Positions 27,506 to 37,618 of a stretch of 64,000 nucleotides of DNA are shown here, piece after piece. Origin of the DNA: Gammaproteobacteria bacterium (GTDB lineage: Bacteria; Pseudomonadota; Gammaproteobacteria; Pseudomonadales; Azotimanducaceae). The stretch's first letter is position 1. Each line of letters starts with the position of its first letter. The notes beneath the pieces are model-generated. The model was not told the DNA's origin. It did no database searches and saw only the letters and a list, made by a program, of their open reading frames with translations. The translations under genes were made by a program, and so were the position numbers. The stretch spans positions 1 to 64,000 of the forward strand of contig VXYV01000006.1 in the NCBI GenBank assembly GCA_009845835.1, written 5' to 3'.

Positions 27506-28969
27506 ATGAGTAAATCCTGTTCTGCGCTAACTTTTGCACCAGCAGCGGAAGTAGCTGCCCTCATCAAACGCGGTGAAGTCTCGAGTTTGGAATTACTTGA
27601 GCATTACTTCTCCAGAATTGACAAATACGACTCGCAGTTAAATGCGATAGTTTGGCAACAACGCAACGAAGCCCGAGCACAAGCCAAAGCCGCCGATGGA
27701 GCAATCCGTCGAGGTGAAGATGTAGGTGCTTTACACGGCGTACCAATGACAATTAAAGAATCCTATGATGTGGTTGGATATCCAACTACTTGGGGACGTC
27801 CCGATCTCAAGGACAATTTCCCACAACATGATGCACTAGCGGTAGCGCGACTGAAAAAAGCTGGTGCGATTATTTTCGGAAAGACTAACGTTCCCTACGG
27901 GTTAGCTGATTTTCAGAGTTATAACGAGATCTATGGAACCACAAATAACCCATGGGATCTAGCGCGGTCTCCAGGTGGATCGTCTGGTGGTTCAGCGGTT
28001 TCGCTAGCGGTAGGATTCTCGGCATTAGACGCCGGCTCTGATATCGGCGGTTCGATCCGAAATCCGGCACATTTTTGCGGGCTATTTGGTCACAAACCGA
28101 CCTGGAATCTCGTTCCACCACGGGGTCATGCGCTACCGGGGACACTAGCGCCGGCAGATCTTTCTGTGATTGGTCCACTTGCTCGATCTGCAAATGACTT
28201 GGAACTAGCGTTAAAAGTTATGGCTGGGCCAGACGAAATTCAATCTAACGGATTACAGGTGCAGTTGCCACCTGTTACTAAAAAAACATCGGAGCTTCGT
28301 GTCGCTGTGTGGGACGACGATGAACTCGCTCCCGTGGCAGTAGCGATTCGAGATCAAGTGGGCGCGGTAGCCGAGACACTCAGCAAATTAGGCGCTAACG
28401 TAGAACCTACTGCACGACCAGAATGGTCGGCCGAAGCCATGCACAATACCTACCAGTGTTTGTTGAACGCGACTATGACTTGTCGGGTACCTCTGGAAAC
28501 TTTCAAAGAACTACTCACCGGAACTGCGGGAATCGACGAGTTCGGTTGTTCCTCCGAAGAGCAAGCGGTACTAGCTCGAGTGGCGCGCTTTCGAAACTGG
28601 GTACAGTACAATGAAGAGAGAACAAAAATACGTTGGGCTTGGCATAACTTTTTCCAAACATACGACATACTGATAGCACCTATCATGTCGACTTCCGCAT
28701 TTGCACACGATCATCGCGCGTTCTCGGAACGAACAATTTCAGTGAATGGTCGTGACCAAGCATATTTCACCCAATTGTTTTGGGCAGGTCTAGCAGTCAA
28801 CGCTTATTTGCCGTCGACCGTTATACCAACTGGTTTAGAATCAGAGAATAAGTTACCGATTGGAGTTCAGATTATTGGACCAGAATACAGTGATTTGATT
28901 ACGATTGGAATCGCGCGGTTATTGGAAAGCGAAGGCTATACTTTCACTCCCCCGCCCCTGTTTCCTTGA
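27506..28969 (+). CDS. Amidase of the amidase-signature family
   Basis: A 487-residue hydrolase with the amidase-signature Ser-cisSer-Lys triad. The Lys is in VPMTIKESYDV (about residue 84). The two serines are in RSPGGSSGGSAVSLAVGFSALD and DAGSDIGGSIRNPA (about 158-185). The family includes GatA, fatty-acid amidases and many degradative enzymes. The position without gatB/gatC and the unusual C-terminal part argue for a catabolic amidase rather than GatA. Its stop codon overlaps the TTG start of the mevalonate decarboxylase gene, so it is probably the first gene of the mevalonate operon, although no pathway link is known to me. The substrate is unknown. Confidence 0.88.
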   Translation: MSKSCSALTFAPAAEVAALIKRGEVSSLELLEHYFSRIDKYDSQLNAIVWQQRNEARAQAKAADGAIRRGEDVGALHGVPMTIKESYDVVGYPTTWGRPDLKDNFPQHDALAVARLKKAGAIIFGKTNVPYGLADFQSYNEIYGTTNNPWDLARSPGGSSGGSAVSLAVGFSALDAGSDIGGSIRNPAHFCGLFGHKPTWNLVPPRGHALPGTLAPADLSVIGPLARSANDLELALKVMAGPDEIQSNGLQVQLPPVTKKTSELRVAVWDDDELAPVAVAIRDQVGAVAETLSKLGANVEPTARPEWSAEAMHNTYQCLLNATMTCRVPLETFKELLTGTAGIDEFGCSSEEQAVLARVARFRNWVQYNEERTKIRWAWHNFFQTYDILIAPIMSTSAFAHDHRAFSERTISVNGRDQAYFTQLFWAGLAVNAYLPSTVIPTGLESENKLPIGVQIIGPEYSDLITIGIARLLESEGYTFTPPPLFP

Positions 28970-29916
28970 CTACTGTAACTGCTTGCACGAACCCCAATCT
29001 AGCCTTGATCAAGTATTGGGGCAAAAAATCGGGATACTGTGATATTCCAGCAACTCCCTCGTTGTCCATTGCGTTAGGTGGTTTGACAACAACTACAACC
29101 ATCCATGAAGCTGTTGAAGATACCATAGAATTGGACGGTCGCATGGTAACTGATGTAAAGATTGAGAATTGGTTGCAAAAGGTTCGTGCTGAATATAGCA
29201 TTCCGCCTATTGCCATTCGCTCTGAAAATGATTTTCCGACTGCTAGCGGACTAGCTTCGTCTGCGTCAGGATTTAGTGCTCTTACACTTTGTATCGATGG
29301 GTTGTTTTCGTTACGTTTGGATCAACAGAAATTGTGCTGGTTGGCGCGGCAAGGATCGGTATCAGCTGCGAGGTCGATGTACGGCGGTTTTGTATCACTT
29401 GATCCGCGTACAATGGAAACGGATTGTGTGCAGTTACAAAATTTCGATCATTGGGACCTGAGGGTAGTTGTTGCTGTTTGTGATACTCATACGAAGGTAA
29501 CAAGTTCTACTGAGGGTATGGCGCGCACGGTTGAGACTTCCCCTTTTTACTCGAGTTGGTTGTCTAAGACCGATCAAGACTACGAGGATTGTAAATTGGC
29601 GGTCGCGCAAAAAAATTTCGCGCGACTGAGTGAAATCGCCGAACTCAACTGCTTTCGAATGCACGCATTGATGCTCTCCAGTCAACCACCCCTTTTGTAT
29701 TGGAATCAGAACTCTTTAGCTGCAATTGGCGCGATTCGGGACTTACAAACCGATGGGGTACCGGTTTTTCTTACCAGTGATGCAGGTCCTCAGATAAAGG
29801 CGATTTGTATGCCCGAAAGTTTAGCGCAAGTTCGAACCGTTCTTGATGGTACGGTTGGAGTTAAACGAACTATAGTCGCAGAGATAGGTCGTGGACCAGT
29901 CGTATACTCAGACTAA
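28966..29916 (+). CDS. mvaD: Diphosphomevalonate decarboxylase
   Basis: This GHMP-fold enzyme makes isopentenyl diphosphate from mevalonate diphosphate with ATP. The N-terminus ACTNPNLALIKYWGKK is the family hallmark. The phosphate loop is SGLASSASGFSAL, followed by ARSMYGGFV. The catalytic-aspartate motif is SDAGPQ, usually DAGPN. The TTG start at 28966 shares bases with the amidase stop, and the protein begins just before the conserved block, so this start is well placed. The end overlaps the next gene by 26 bp. Together with the next two genes it gives a mevalonate route to isoprenoids. Confidence 0.93.
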   Translation: MTTVTACTNPNLALIKYWGKKSGYCDIPATPSLSIALGGLTTTTTIHEAVEDTIELDGRMVTDVKIENWLQKVRAEYSIPPIAIRSENDFPTASGLASSASGFSALTLCIDGLFSLRLDQQKLCWLARQGSVSAARSMYGGFVSLDPRTMETDCVQLQNFDHWDLRVVVAVCDTHTKVTSSTEGMARTVETSPFYSSWLSKTDQDYEDCKLAVAQKNFARLSEIAELNCFRMHALMLSSQPPLLYWNQNSLAAIGAIRDLQTDGVPVFLTSDAGPQIKAICMPESLAQVRTVLDGTVGVKRTIVAEIGRGPVVYSD

Positions 29917-30868
29917 TACATCGAGTCCGGGAAAATTAGTAATTTCCGGTGAATACGCAGTACTCTATGGCGCGCCAGCCTTAGCAATGGCTGTCAATCG
30001 CCGGGCTCACTGTTCACTCCTCTCTGCGGCCATTGGCGAATGGGACTTTAAGTCCATTCCAGAATTTTGGAACACCGTAGTATCAATTGAACATTTATTG
30101 TCCGAAACCAACTATTTCGAACCGGCGAGAATCGTTCGCTGGTTTGCACAACACGGGTCGCTACCGAAACATCTAAAGGTAATCACAAATACAAACCCGT
30201 TTTTCACTTCGGAGCAGAAACTAGGGATTGGGTCAAGCGCAGCAGTATTAGTGTCCTTCGGCTTAGCACTTGCAAAATTGAACAACTTAAAATTTTGTAT
30301 CAATGAGCTGTTTCAGTTATATGACACCGTTAACCAAACCGGTAGTGGGATCGACATAGCGACTTCGTTTCACGGCGGTGTAATACGTTTCGAAGAACGA
30401 ATCGTGAGTGAGGTTTCGTTTCCTGATGGTTTGTGTTTTAAGGTGTTTTACGTAGGAGCAAGTGTTGAGACCACACCAATGGTAAATCAGTTCCGAAACT
30501 GGTTCGACGAACAACCATCCTCGGTCAAACAAGATTACCTCGGGGTCTCAGAGAATGTCGCTGTATCGATGCGAGAACCGATGAGTTTTTTAGCTCAATT
30601 GACTGACTTCATTACGGTACAAAAAGACTTGGATGAAAGGGGACGTCTTGGAATTTGGAGTTCGAAACATAAGGATTTAGAACGCCGTGCTGAAGATTTA
30701 GGGGTTGTTTACAAACCCAGTGGTGCCGGTGGTGGCGACGTTGGGATAGGTTGGGCTTGTGATCCGGAATCTCTACGCTTGCTAGCCGATCAAGCGCAAG
30801 ACTTGAATTGTTCTGTTGTTGACTTAGATATAGAAAAAGATGGTGCAAGAGTCGAACCAGTCGCCTAG
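29891..30868 (+). CDS. Phosphomevalonate kinase (GHMP family)
   Basis: A 325-residue kinase that phosphorylates 5-phosphomevalonate. The opening SSPGKLVISGEYAVLYGAPA is the phosphomevalonate-kinase version of GHMP motif 1. Motif 2 is GIGSSAAVLVSFGLALA, and motif 3 near the end is KPSGAGGGDVGIGWA. A GSGIDIATSFHGG stretch matches the substrate-binding region. Position between mvaD and the HMGR/mevalonate kinase fusion makes the assignment firm in context. It overlaps both neighbours (26 and 29 bp), showing tight translational coupling. Confidence 0.88.
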   Translation: MDQSYTQTNTSSPGKLVISGEYAVLYGAPALAMAVNRRAHCSLLSAAIGEWDFKSIPEFWNTVVSIEHLLSETNYFEPARIVRWFAQHGSLPKHLKVITNTNPFFTSEQKLGIGSSAAVLVSFGLALAKLNNLKFCINELFQLYDTVNQTGSGIDIATSFHGGVIRFEERIVSEVSFPDGLCFKVFYVGASVETTPMVNQFRNWFDEQPSSVKQDYLGVSENVAVSMREPMSFLAQLTDFITVQKDLDERGRLGIWSSKHKDLERRAEDLGVVYKPSGAGGGDVGIGWACDPESLRLLADQAQDLNCSVVDLDIEKDGARVEPVA

Positions 30869-33095
30869 TTCGCGTATTCCTAACTTTTTTAAGCTTTCGG
30901 TCTCTGATCGCATTCAGGCGTTGAATAAACACGATTTATTGACTGACGGTGATTTACGTGCGTTAGAAGCTGGGTCGCATACGCTACGGGTTCATACTGC
31001 CGACGGTATGATCGAAAATGTCGTGGGAGTATTAGGTTTACCCTTTAGTCTCGCATTGAATTTTCTGATAAATGATAAAGACTACGTTGTTCCCTTGTCA
31101 GTTGAGGAACCTTCGGTCGTAGCGGGGTTGTCCTCAGCTGCAAAAGTTGCTCGTAATGGTGGTGGTTTTACTGCTCGATGTTCTGAGCCAATTCTCACTG
31201 GACAGGTGCAAGTAGTAAACGCTCCAGATGTTGCAGACGCGCGTCAAAAACTCATCGAAAAAAGCCAGGTAATTCTTGACTTAGCCAATAGTTTTCATCC
31301 GAAAATGGTGGCTCGTGGTGGCGGCGCACGCGATGTCGAAGTCGTCGTTCACACTGAGGAAAGTCTTGCCCAACCGATGTTGATCCTGCATTTACACGTG
31401 GACACCCGTGATGCGATGGGAGCGAACATTGTGAATGGGATGTGCGAAGGAATTGCTAGTCTGATCGAATCTATTACTGGCGGTCAAGTGTTTCTGCGGA
31501 TCTTGTCAAATTTGACTGATCGCTCCGTAGTTGTCGCAGAGACAACGATCCCAGTTGAAAACCTTGAAATCAAAAAGTTTGATGGCAAAGCGGTTCGAGA
31601 CGGAATCGTTCTTGCGAGCGAGTTTGCGCGTGTTGATCCCTATCGCGCGACGACACACAATAAAGGGATTATGAATGGTATTGACGCAGTGGCTATTGCA
31701 ACGGGAAATGATTTTCGCGCTCTCGAAGCTTCGGCACATGCGTTTGCTGCGCGCGATGGACGATATCGAGGTCTGTCTCGATGGTCGGTAGATTCAGCTG
31801 GAAATTTAGCGGGTCGAATCGAGATCCCAATAAAGGTTGGAACGGTGGGTGGTGCATTAGAGACTAATCCGACAGTGCGAATCAGTCATCGGCTCCTTGG
31901 TTCTCCGAGTGCATCAGAACTTGGGATGATCATGGCTAGTGTCGGATTAGCGCAAAATTTTGCAGCGTTACGCGCCCTAGCTACGGCTGGGATTCAACAA
32001 AATCACATGACTCTGCATGCGCGCAGTGTTGCGACGACTGCACGCGTTCCACCGGACATGTTTGACGAAGTCGTTGATGCATTGATCGACGAAGGCACGA
32101 TCAAAGTCTGGAAAGCCGAAGAACTCATGCAACAGTTAAAGACAAAACAGGGAGTTCTCGAGCATGCAAACCCACGGAGTTCAGCTAATGGTAAGGTAAT
32201 TTTGTTCGGTGAGCATGCGGTCGTGTATGGCAGGCCAGCCTTCGCGGTGCCTTTACCACTTGCGGTCGAAGCCACTGTAGTTGATTCACCGGCATCTACG
32301 TTAGTTGTACCAAGATGGGGGGTAGAACAACGTATTCCACGTTCTACCGAAAACCCACAAGGAATCGTACGAGTACTGACGACGGTGTTAGAACGATTGA
32401 ACTTGCACGAGCACAAATTTACGGTCGAAGTTTTTCCCAATATACCGAAAGCTGTTGGCCTAGGTGTTTCTGCTGCAATTAGTGTCGCCGTAATTCGTGC
32501 ATTGTCACAGCATTTCGACTTAGGACTTGACAACGAAACCGTGAACGAGCTAGCGTACGAATGCGAACGATCCGCGCATGGGAATCCTTCTGGAGTCGAC
32601 AATACTCTTGCCACTTATGGGGTACCACTGATATTTCAACGAGATCAAGTGACTTCAAAACCAGTATTCACCAAGATTACGCCGGGAGCACCGTTCTACA
32701 TATTAGTTGGTGTAACCGGTAAAGAAAGCTTAACAGCAAGTATGGTCTCGATGGTACAGCAAGGCCGAGAAAAGAATTCACAAGAGTATGAACAAATTTT
32801 CGATGGAATCGAAAAGGTTACCCGAAGTGGATTAGAAGCGTTCCAAGGCGGCGATATCCAATCACTTGGAGAATTTACTAATTTATGCCATGGTTATCTC
32901 AATGCGTTGCAATTGTCAACACCCGAGATTGAGGAATTGGTTTATATGATGCGTGAAAATGGTGCAGTCGGCGCTAAGTTAACGGGTGCTGGCGGAGGTG
33001 GAAGCGTTATCGGTATCTATCACGAGACTCCAACCGACGCGTTGGAAGCAATTCAAAATGCTGGTTATACTGGTTTCAACTTTTTGGTTGAGTGA
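30840..33095 (+). CDS. Fusion of class II HMG-CoA reductase and mevalonate kinase
   Basis: A single 751-residue chain joins two successive mevalonate-pathway enzymes. Residues 1 to about 430 are a class II (Pseudomonas mevalonii-type) HMG-CoA reductase. GVLGLPFSLALNF is followed by EEPSVVAG (catalytic Glu near 89), HNKGIMNGIDAV (Lys near 275), ATGND (Asp near 291) and MTLHARS (His near 393). From about residue 447 a complete GHMP mevalonate kinase follows: GKVILFGEHAVVYG, PKAVGLGVSAAISVA, HGNPSGVDN with the catalytic Asp, and KLTGAGGGGSVIG. The joint is a short hydrophilic linker. All catalytic residues I can place are present. The fusion would convert HMG-CoA to phosphomevalonate in the cytoplasm. 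Confidence 0.92.
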   Translation: MVQESNQSPSSRIPNFFKLSVSDRIQALNKHDLLTDGDLRALEAGSHTLRVHTADGMIENVVGVLGLPFSLALNFLINDKDYVVPLSVEEPSVVAGLSSAAKVARNGGGFTARCSEPILTGQVQVVNAPDVADARQKLIEKSQVILDLANSFHPKMVARGGGARDVEVVVHTEESLAQPMLILHLHVDTRDAMGANIVNGMCEGIASLIESITGGQVFLRILSNLTDRSVVVAETTIPVENLEIKKFDGKAVRDGIVLASEFARVDPYRATTHNKGIMNGIDAVAIATGNDFRALEASAHAFAARDGRYRGLSRWSVDSAGNLAGRIEIPIKVGTVGGALETNPTVRISHRLLGSPSASELGMIMASVGLAQNFAALRALATAGIQQNHMTLHARSVATTARVPPDMFDEVVDALIDEGTIKVWKAEELMQQLKTKQGVLEHANPRSSANGKVILFGEHAVVYGRPAFAVPLPLAVEATVVDSPASTLVVPRWGVEQRIPRSTENPQGIVRVLTTVLERLNLHEHKFTVEVFPNIPKAVGLGVSAAISVAVIRALSQHFDLGLDNETVNELAYECERSAHGNPSGVDNTLATYGVPLIFQRDQVTSKPVFTKITPGAPFYILVGVTGKESLTASMVSMVQQGREKNSQEYEQIFDGIEKVTRSGLEAFQGGDIQSLGEFTNLCHGYLNALQLSTPEIEELVYMMRENGAVGAKLTGAGGGGSVIGIYHETPTDALEAIQNAGYTGFNFLVE

Positions 33096-33116
33096 GTTAG
33101 GAACAGACTGAAAACG

Positions 33117-33893
33117 ATGAAAATTGCTACTTGGAATGTTAATGGGATTAATGCTCGTATTGACTTAATCGTGCATTGGCTGGAATCGCGAAAACCTGAC
33201 GTTGTTGCGTTACAGGAGCTTAAGTCTGAAGAACAATTCCTACCGCTAGCGCCAATCACAGCATTAGGTTACAACGTTTGGGCACGCGGGCAAAAAAGTT
33301 GGAATGGGGTTGCTATTTTGGCCCGCGAGAAGGCTGAGGTCTTACAGCGAGGTCTGAAGGGGCAGGAAGAGGCGGGTGCTCGATTGATCACGGTCAAGTT
33401 ACAAGACTTTACTTACACCTCGGTCTACTGTCCTAATGGGAAAGATATCGATCATCTAGATTTCGCGATGAAACTTAAATGGTTTGATTCCTTGACCGGA
33501 TATTGGCGAGAATTAACGCGCCAGCATGAAAACTCTTTGATCGGCGGAGACTTCAATATCACACCTTCGCCCAGGGATACGTGGCGAGGAACAGAGGGGA
33601 ATGGTAAGATTTTTCATACTGTCGAAGAACGCGAAAGGTTGAACCAGTTTGTGGGTACGAACCTGCATGATTTATACCGTGAATTGAATCCCGGGTCAGA
33701 TGATTTCTCTTGGTGGGATTATCGCGGGGGGTCGTTTGAGAAGAATCAAGGGTTGCGGATTGACATGATATATGGAACTGCTTCGATGCGAGCTCGAACG
33801 AAAAAAGTTGAGATTGATCGGGAATATCGCAACAAGATCAATGAGCTTACGCCTTCTGATCATGTCCCCGTTATTGCTGAACTGGTAGATTGA
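33117..33893 (+). CDS. xthA: Exodeoxyribonuclease III / AP endonuclease
   Basis: A 258-residue exonuclease III-type enzyme that cuts at abasic sites and trims 3' ends in base-excision repair. Visible motifs are TWNVNGINAR at the start, LQELKSEE with the metal-binding Glu, YCPNGKD, GGDFNITPSPRDTW, and the C-terminal SDHVPVIAEL with the catalytic Asp-His. The start lies 21 bp after the stop of the HMGR/mevalonate kinase gene on the same strand, so it may share the transcript. The length matches E. coli XthA (268). Confidence 0.94.
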   Translation: MKIATWNVNGINARIDLIVHWLESRKPDVVALQELKSEEQFLPLAPITALGYNVWARGQKSWNGVAILAREKAEVLQRGLKGQEEAGARLITVKLQDFTYTSVYCPNGKDIDHLDFAMKLKWFDSLTGYWRELTRQHENSLIGGDFNITPSPRDTWRGTEGNGKIFHTVEERERLNQFVGTNLHDLYRELNPGSDDFSWWDYRGGSFEKNQGLRIDMIYGTASMRARTKKVEIDREYRNKINELTPSDHVPVIAELVD

Positions 33894-34139
33894 GTGAAAT
33901 ACGTTGCGTTTCAATCGGTTCTATTGTCTTTCACTCCTGTGTCTACCGTACAAACAACTTGTATAATGTAGATCTGTGTTAGACGAGAGACGGTCTCGGG
34001 TTTACTTGTTATGTTAAATTTTGATCGTTTTCTAATTTTGAAAAGGATCGTTGCTATACTAAATAATAAAATGTAGGGAATACACAGAGACACCCAAATC
34101 TGGGTATTGAAGCAATCGTACAAAGAGAGGTATTTTGGT

Positions 34140-35495
34140 ATGACAAACTCATCAAGGAGCATAAATTTTGTCCTAGTGTTTTTATTGATGTTCATTTTCG
34201 CTGGTAATGGTTTTTCTCGCGAGAGTAAGGTTACTGGCGGGTTTCCGATTCGTGCGGCAGTCGATAACTTTGAAGACATAGTTTTCTACGCTACTTATGG
34301 AAACGAACCGACTGAAATCGATAAAGAAGAAAAAACGATTCGATTTAAACACGAACATGCAGATGGTACGAAATCATTCAAACAGTTTCGAGTGGCGATA
34401 AAAATTCCCGAAACAAACGTTTTAGAGTATCACATTACACCTGATGAAGAACAGATATCGGAAGGTTATGATACAACCAAATCAGAAGATCGAGATCTTT
34501 ATCGGATCTATTTGAAACGACCGAAACTGGACCTAGAAAAGGCATACAAACGTTTCATGGACTTTCTTCCTCCTGATGATTTTTTCGGTGCAGACATTCG
34601 TGGCGCACATCTTATCGCGTACGAGGAAAAAACTAGATTTACCGAATCCTTAACGGAACAGGTCATAACAAAAATCGAAACCTTCGAAATTGTTGAAACA
34701 GACGAAGGAGGCTTCATTTACAGAATCGTGACTACTATCCCAGATCAACCGATGAAGACTAAGTACCTACAACCGGAATCACCACAAGAAGTAGACTCAG
34801 GTAATGAAAGTGGTCTTAACCATACCGGGTTAGACTTAAAGTATTCAAACTCCATCCTTTATCACAATTTTGAGGATGTGAAATCAAATATTATGTCGTA
34901 TACGGCTGGAGAGGAAGACTTAAGTGCAGTCTGTTATTGGTCGAGTTCTGATTTAGGTAGAAACACAGGACTAACGTTATCTTTTCTCCTAACAATTGAT
35001 GGAGATGTTGAGAATAAACCTTCTGACATAAATCATATGTATTTGACGAACGTGACGAGTCAAAACACTATTATTCTGTTTATTCAACCAAGAAATAGTG
35101 TTAGCGCGAATTTTGGATACGTAACTGTCACAAACGACCTGAGTTTGCGGACAAACGGCCGAACAATCGCCGTAAATACTGAAACCGGATACGCGAAATA
35201 CGAAAGCGAATTTAATCACGAGACAATGGAATTTTTGGCAATCCAGAATACAGTAGAAAATCGAGATAGCAAAGAATTTCCCGATGAGTACTCAAATCAG
35301 ATTGTTTTGGAGGCTGACTTGAACTTTGCTTTCGTTAGAGACTGGCCGATAATCGACGAACTAGTCATTCGCAATGTCGTGAAGCGATTAGGTGTCAATG
35401 ACCGAGCTTGCCCAACAACACCCGGCTACGAGATAATTTATGAGATCGACAATTATTACACACCGGTAGTCGGTCCTCAGTCCGTTCGCCCCTAA
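34140..35495 (+). CDS. Exported protein of unknown function
   Basis: I do not recognise this protein. The ATG at 34140 is preceded by GAGAGG at a good distance and gives 451 residues; an upstream in-frame ATG at 34107 lacks such a site. A signal peptide is visible (about residues 8-28, FVLVFLLMFIFAGNGFS). The rest is hydrophilic, acidic, and rich in short beta-strand-like segments, with many Asn, Thr and Glu and few Cys (two). There are no enzymatic motifs. A 245-bp non-coding region lies upstream and more than 2 kb downstream lack genes. It could be a surface or outer-membrane-associated protein, but this is a guess. Confidence 0.55.
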   Translation: MTNSSRSINFVLVFLLMFIFAGNGFSRESKVTGGFPIRAAVDNFEDIVFYATYGNEPTEIDKEEKTIRFKHEHADGTKSFKQFRVAIKIPETNVLEYHITPDEEQISEGYDTTKSEDRDLYRIYLKRPKLDLEKAYKRFMDFLPPDDFFGADIRGAHLIAYEEKTRFTESLTEQVITKIETFEIVETDEGGFIYRIVTTIPDQPMKTKYLQPESPQEVDSGNESGLNHTGLDLKYSNSILYHNFEDVKSNIMSYTAGEEDLSAVCYWSSSDLGRNTGLTLSFLLTIDGDVENKPSDINHMYLTNVTSQNTIILFIQPRNSVSANFGYVTVTNDLSLRTNGRTIAVNTETGYAKYESEFNHETMEFLAIQNTVENRDSKEFPDEYSNQIVLEADLNFAFVRDWPIIDELVIRNVVKRLGVNDRACPTTPGYEIIYEIDNYYTPVVGPQSVRP

Positions 35496-37618
35496 AGTGA
35501 TATCGATGGTCGTAATGTGTAAGTAGAAACTTTTTACAGGGTAATAAGGAAATTTGTAAACAAAGTTAAAGTTTGTGGGAATCGCTTAACTTACCACGGC
35601 TCAAAATGATCCTCAGCATTCCTGCACAACCACATGAGAACGACGATTGATACCTCACGCTCCAAATTTTTTCCAACCTCGTAAAACCACTTCAGGCGGA
35701 TGTTGTTAGAGCAATAATTTATTGTGATCCCATTATGTTCGGGTGAATTCTTCTTGCGATTCTGTCAATTCACTCTAATCGCTACATTACCCTTATACAA
35801 GGATGTCTGTTCAAGGTAATCTAGTAGAGTTCCTAGTCCACAATCGGATCTTTGGAAATTTCCCGGGGTATTCCTTACAGATAACTTACCTACATTTGTT
35901 CTCCAGTTGCATCATTACTTCCGAGTATCATCTGATTCTAAGTTTGGCTTACTTCAGCACGATACCCGCATGACACGCAGAAACAGTCATAGGTTCCATA
36001 TTTGTGAAACAAGTTGAGCACAGCAGAAAGTACTCGTTCTAATTTACTCCAGTTCTCGTTTGGAACCAGTAGAAATACTCGAATTCCTTTGAAGAGCTGC
36101 TTAGTCTTACAACCCAATGTCGTCACAGCAACTCCGACGCTTTCGGAGACCGTCAGACTTGTTGAAGACAGAACAAACTTGGAAGTTCGCTGTTTCTTAT
36201 CTGTGTCAGACTACCTGACATAGCAAGGATTGATGTCGTCCAAACCCTCGCGTTCTTGCCTTGAACTGACAGTCTAAACTTCGGAGAAGCATTTGTAGCC
36301 TTTGAATCTAGACCATGATATATGATGTCATTGCGATGCCAAGTACCGACGGTGTGTGGGTGTTGATTGAAAACAGTCGGTTGTTACGCTAAGCGAGAAG
36401 ATTCTCCCAGATGGACAATTTCTTCGATTGCAGGTAACCAAAAGTGTGATGGTGTCGATCACTCCCGTCAAAGTTCGCAAAGGGTCCAACCATTACTAGA
36501 TTGAGGATTAGCCTTAGGAATCGCACTCTGCAGAACACTCAAAACAATTGGGTTCTTTTGTGGGTGTATGACTTTGCTACCGAGTTGTCGGGTAATAGGT
36601 CTCTGGTCAATCATGGCACAAGGTGGTTGCCTGAACCTCAAACCTCGGTCAATAGCTTTCTCGACCCCATAGTGAAAGCTGAAGTCGGGCTAGATTTCGA
36701 CTAAAGCACCCCCAATCTGGTTGATGACACCAGGTTAGATTTACCACGGAGCTCGACACACTATCTGATTCGCCTTATCACCCACTTTGAGTAATTCTTT
36801 GCTGTTCAATCTCAATAAAGGGTATGAAATTCCCTCAGCATACCGTTCCATTCGGAATCAATGAACACGAACCAATTAAGATTATTTTGACCTGTGCTCC
36901 TGTAATGCATCTCGCAAATGTGTTCGGACTATCCCCAAGTGAAGAAGGTTGGCCAAGAAATTCTTCGAGTTTTTCCAAGTCGCTTTACTCGCATGATAAA
37001 GATTTCCCAAGTGTAGACGTTCTTTATCTCCTGACCGCTTCACGATGTAATTACCGAAACCCGACTCCACCGCCGCCTCCAATACCGTACTACTCTTGAC
37101 TCTTGACATTCTTCCATCATGATATACTTTCCAAAATAGGTTGTTTTCGTCCCACTCGCAGTGTTTCATGTTCATTTGTAGCTGTGCTCCAGTCTAATCT
37201 TCTTTATTATCCCATTTCTTCTTCTTAAGCAACCAGTTCAGAACTCGTTGGCGTACTTGCTCCTCTGGTGAAGAGGTTACCTGTTTATCTCGTTTGAGGC
37301 AAGTTAGAGAATCTCTGTTGCCGTGTGTGACTTGGGGTCTGTATTTGGGCAGGAAATTTTTGGAGGACATTTCAATCTCTAGATTTTTTAGTTAGCGGAT
37401 TGCCGCAACTGAGCAACCTTTAACGATCGGCGAAACAGCACCACCAGCAGCGCTGTCAAAACCTTTGCGACTGAATATCACTTTCATCAATTAGTGTGTT
37501 TAGTTGAACTAAATGGTGCGCAGGGAGTCTGTGAGAGAAAATGCTTTTTGCGAGATGTAAAATCTTTATGATAAGGTTTGGTAGGAGTACACTTTCTAGG
37601 AGGTCTGCTGGTATTGAT
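35496..37618. other. Gene-poor stretch of about 2.1 kb
   Basis: No reading frame over about 100 codons with a credible start is present on either strand. The short frames (for example 35938-36126 minus, 36501-36704 plus, 36882-37175 minus) have no ribosome-binding site or recognisable motif, and overlap each other. Stops are frequent in all frames. I see no terminal inverted repeats of an insertion sequence, no tRNA and no direct-repeat array. It may hold a decayed gene or element, an RNA gene I cannot recognise, or long untranslated leader sequence for the ankyrin gene. Confidence 0.5.

Noticed and set aside
32003..32614. 203-codon antisense frame within the HMGR-mevalonate kinase gene
   Set aside because: It is wholly inside a gene with strong motifs, and its cysteine/serine/threonine-rich content is typical of reversed coding sequence.
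36882..37175. 97-codon minus-strand frame in the gene-poor stretch, considered as a transposase remnant
   Set aside because: I found no DDE motif, terminal inverted repeats or target duplication. It stays part of the unexplained region.
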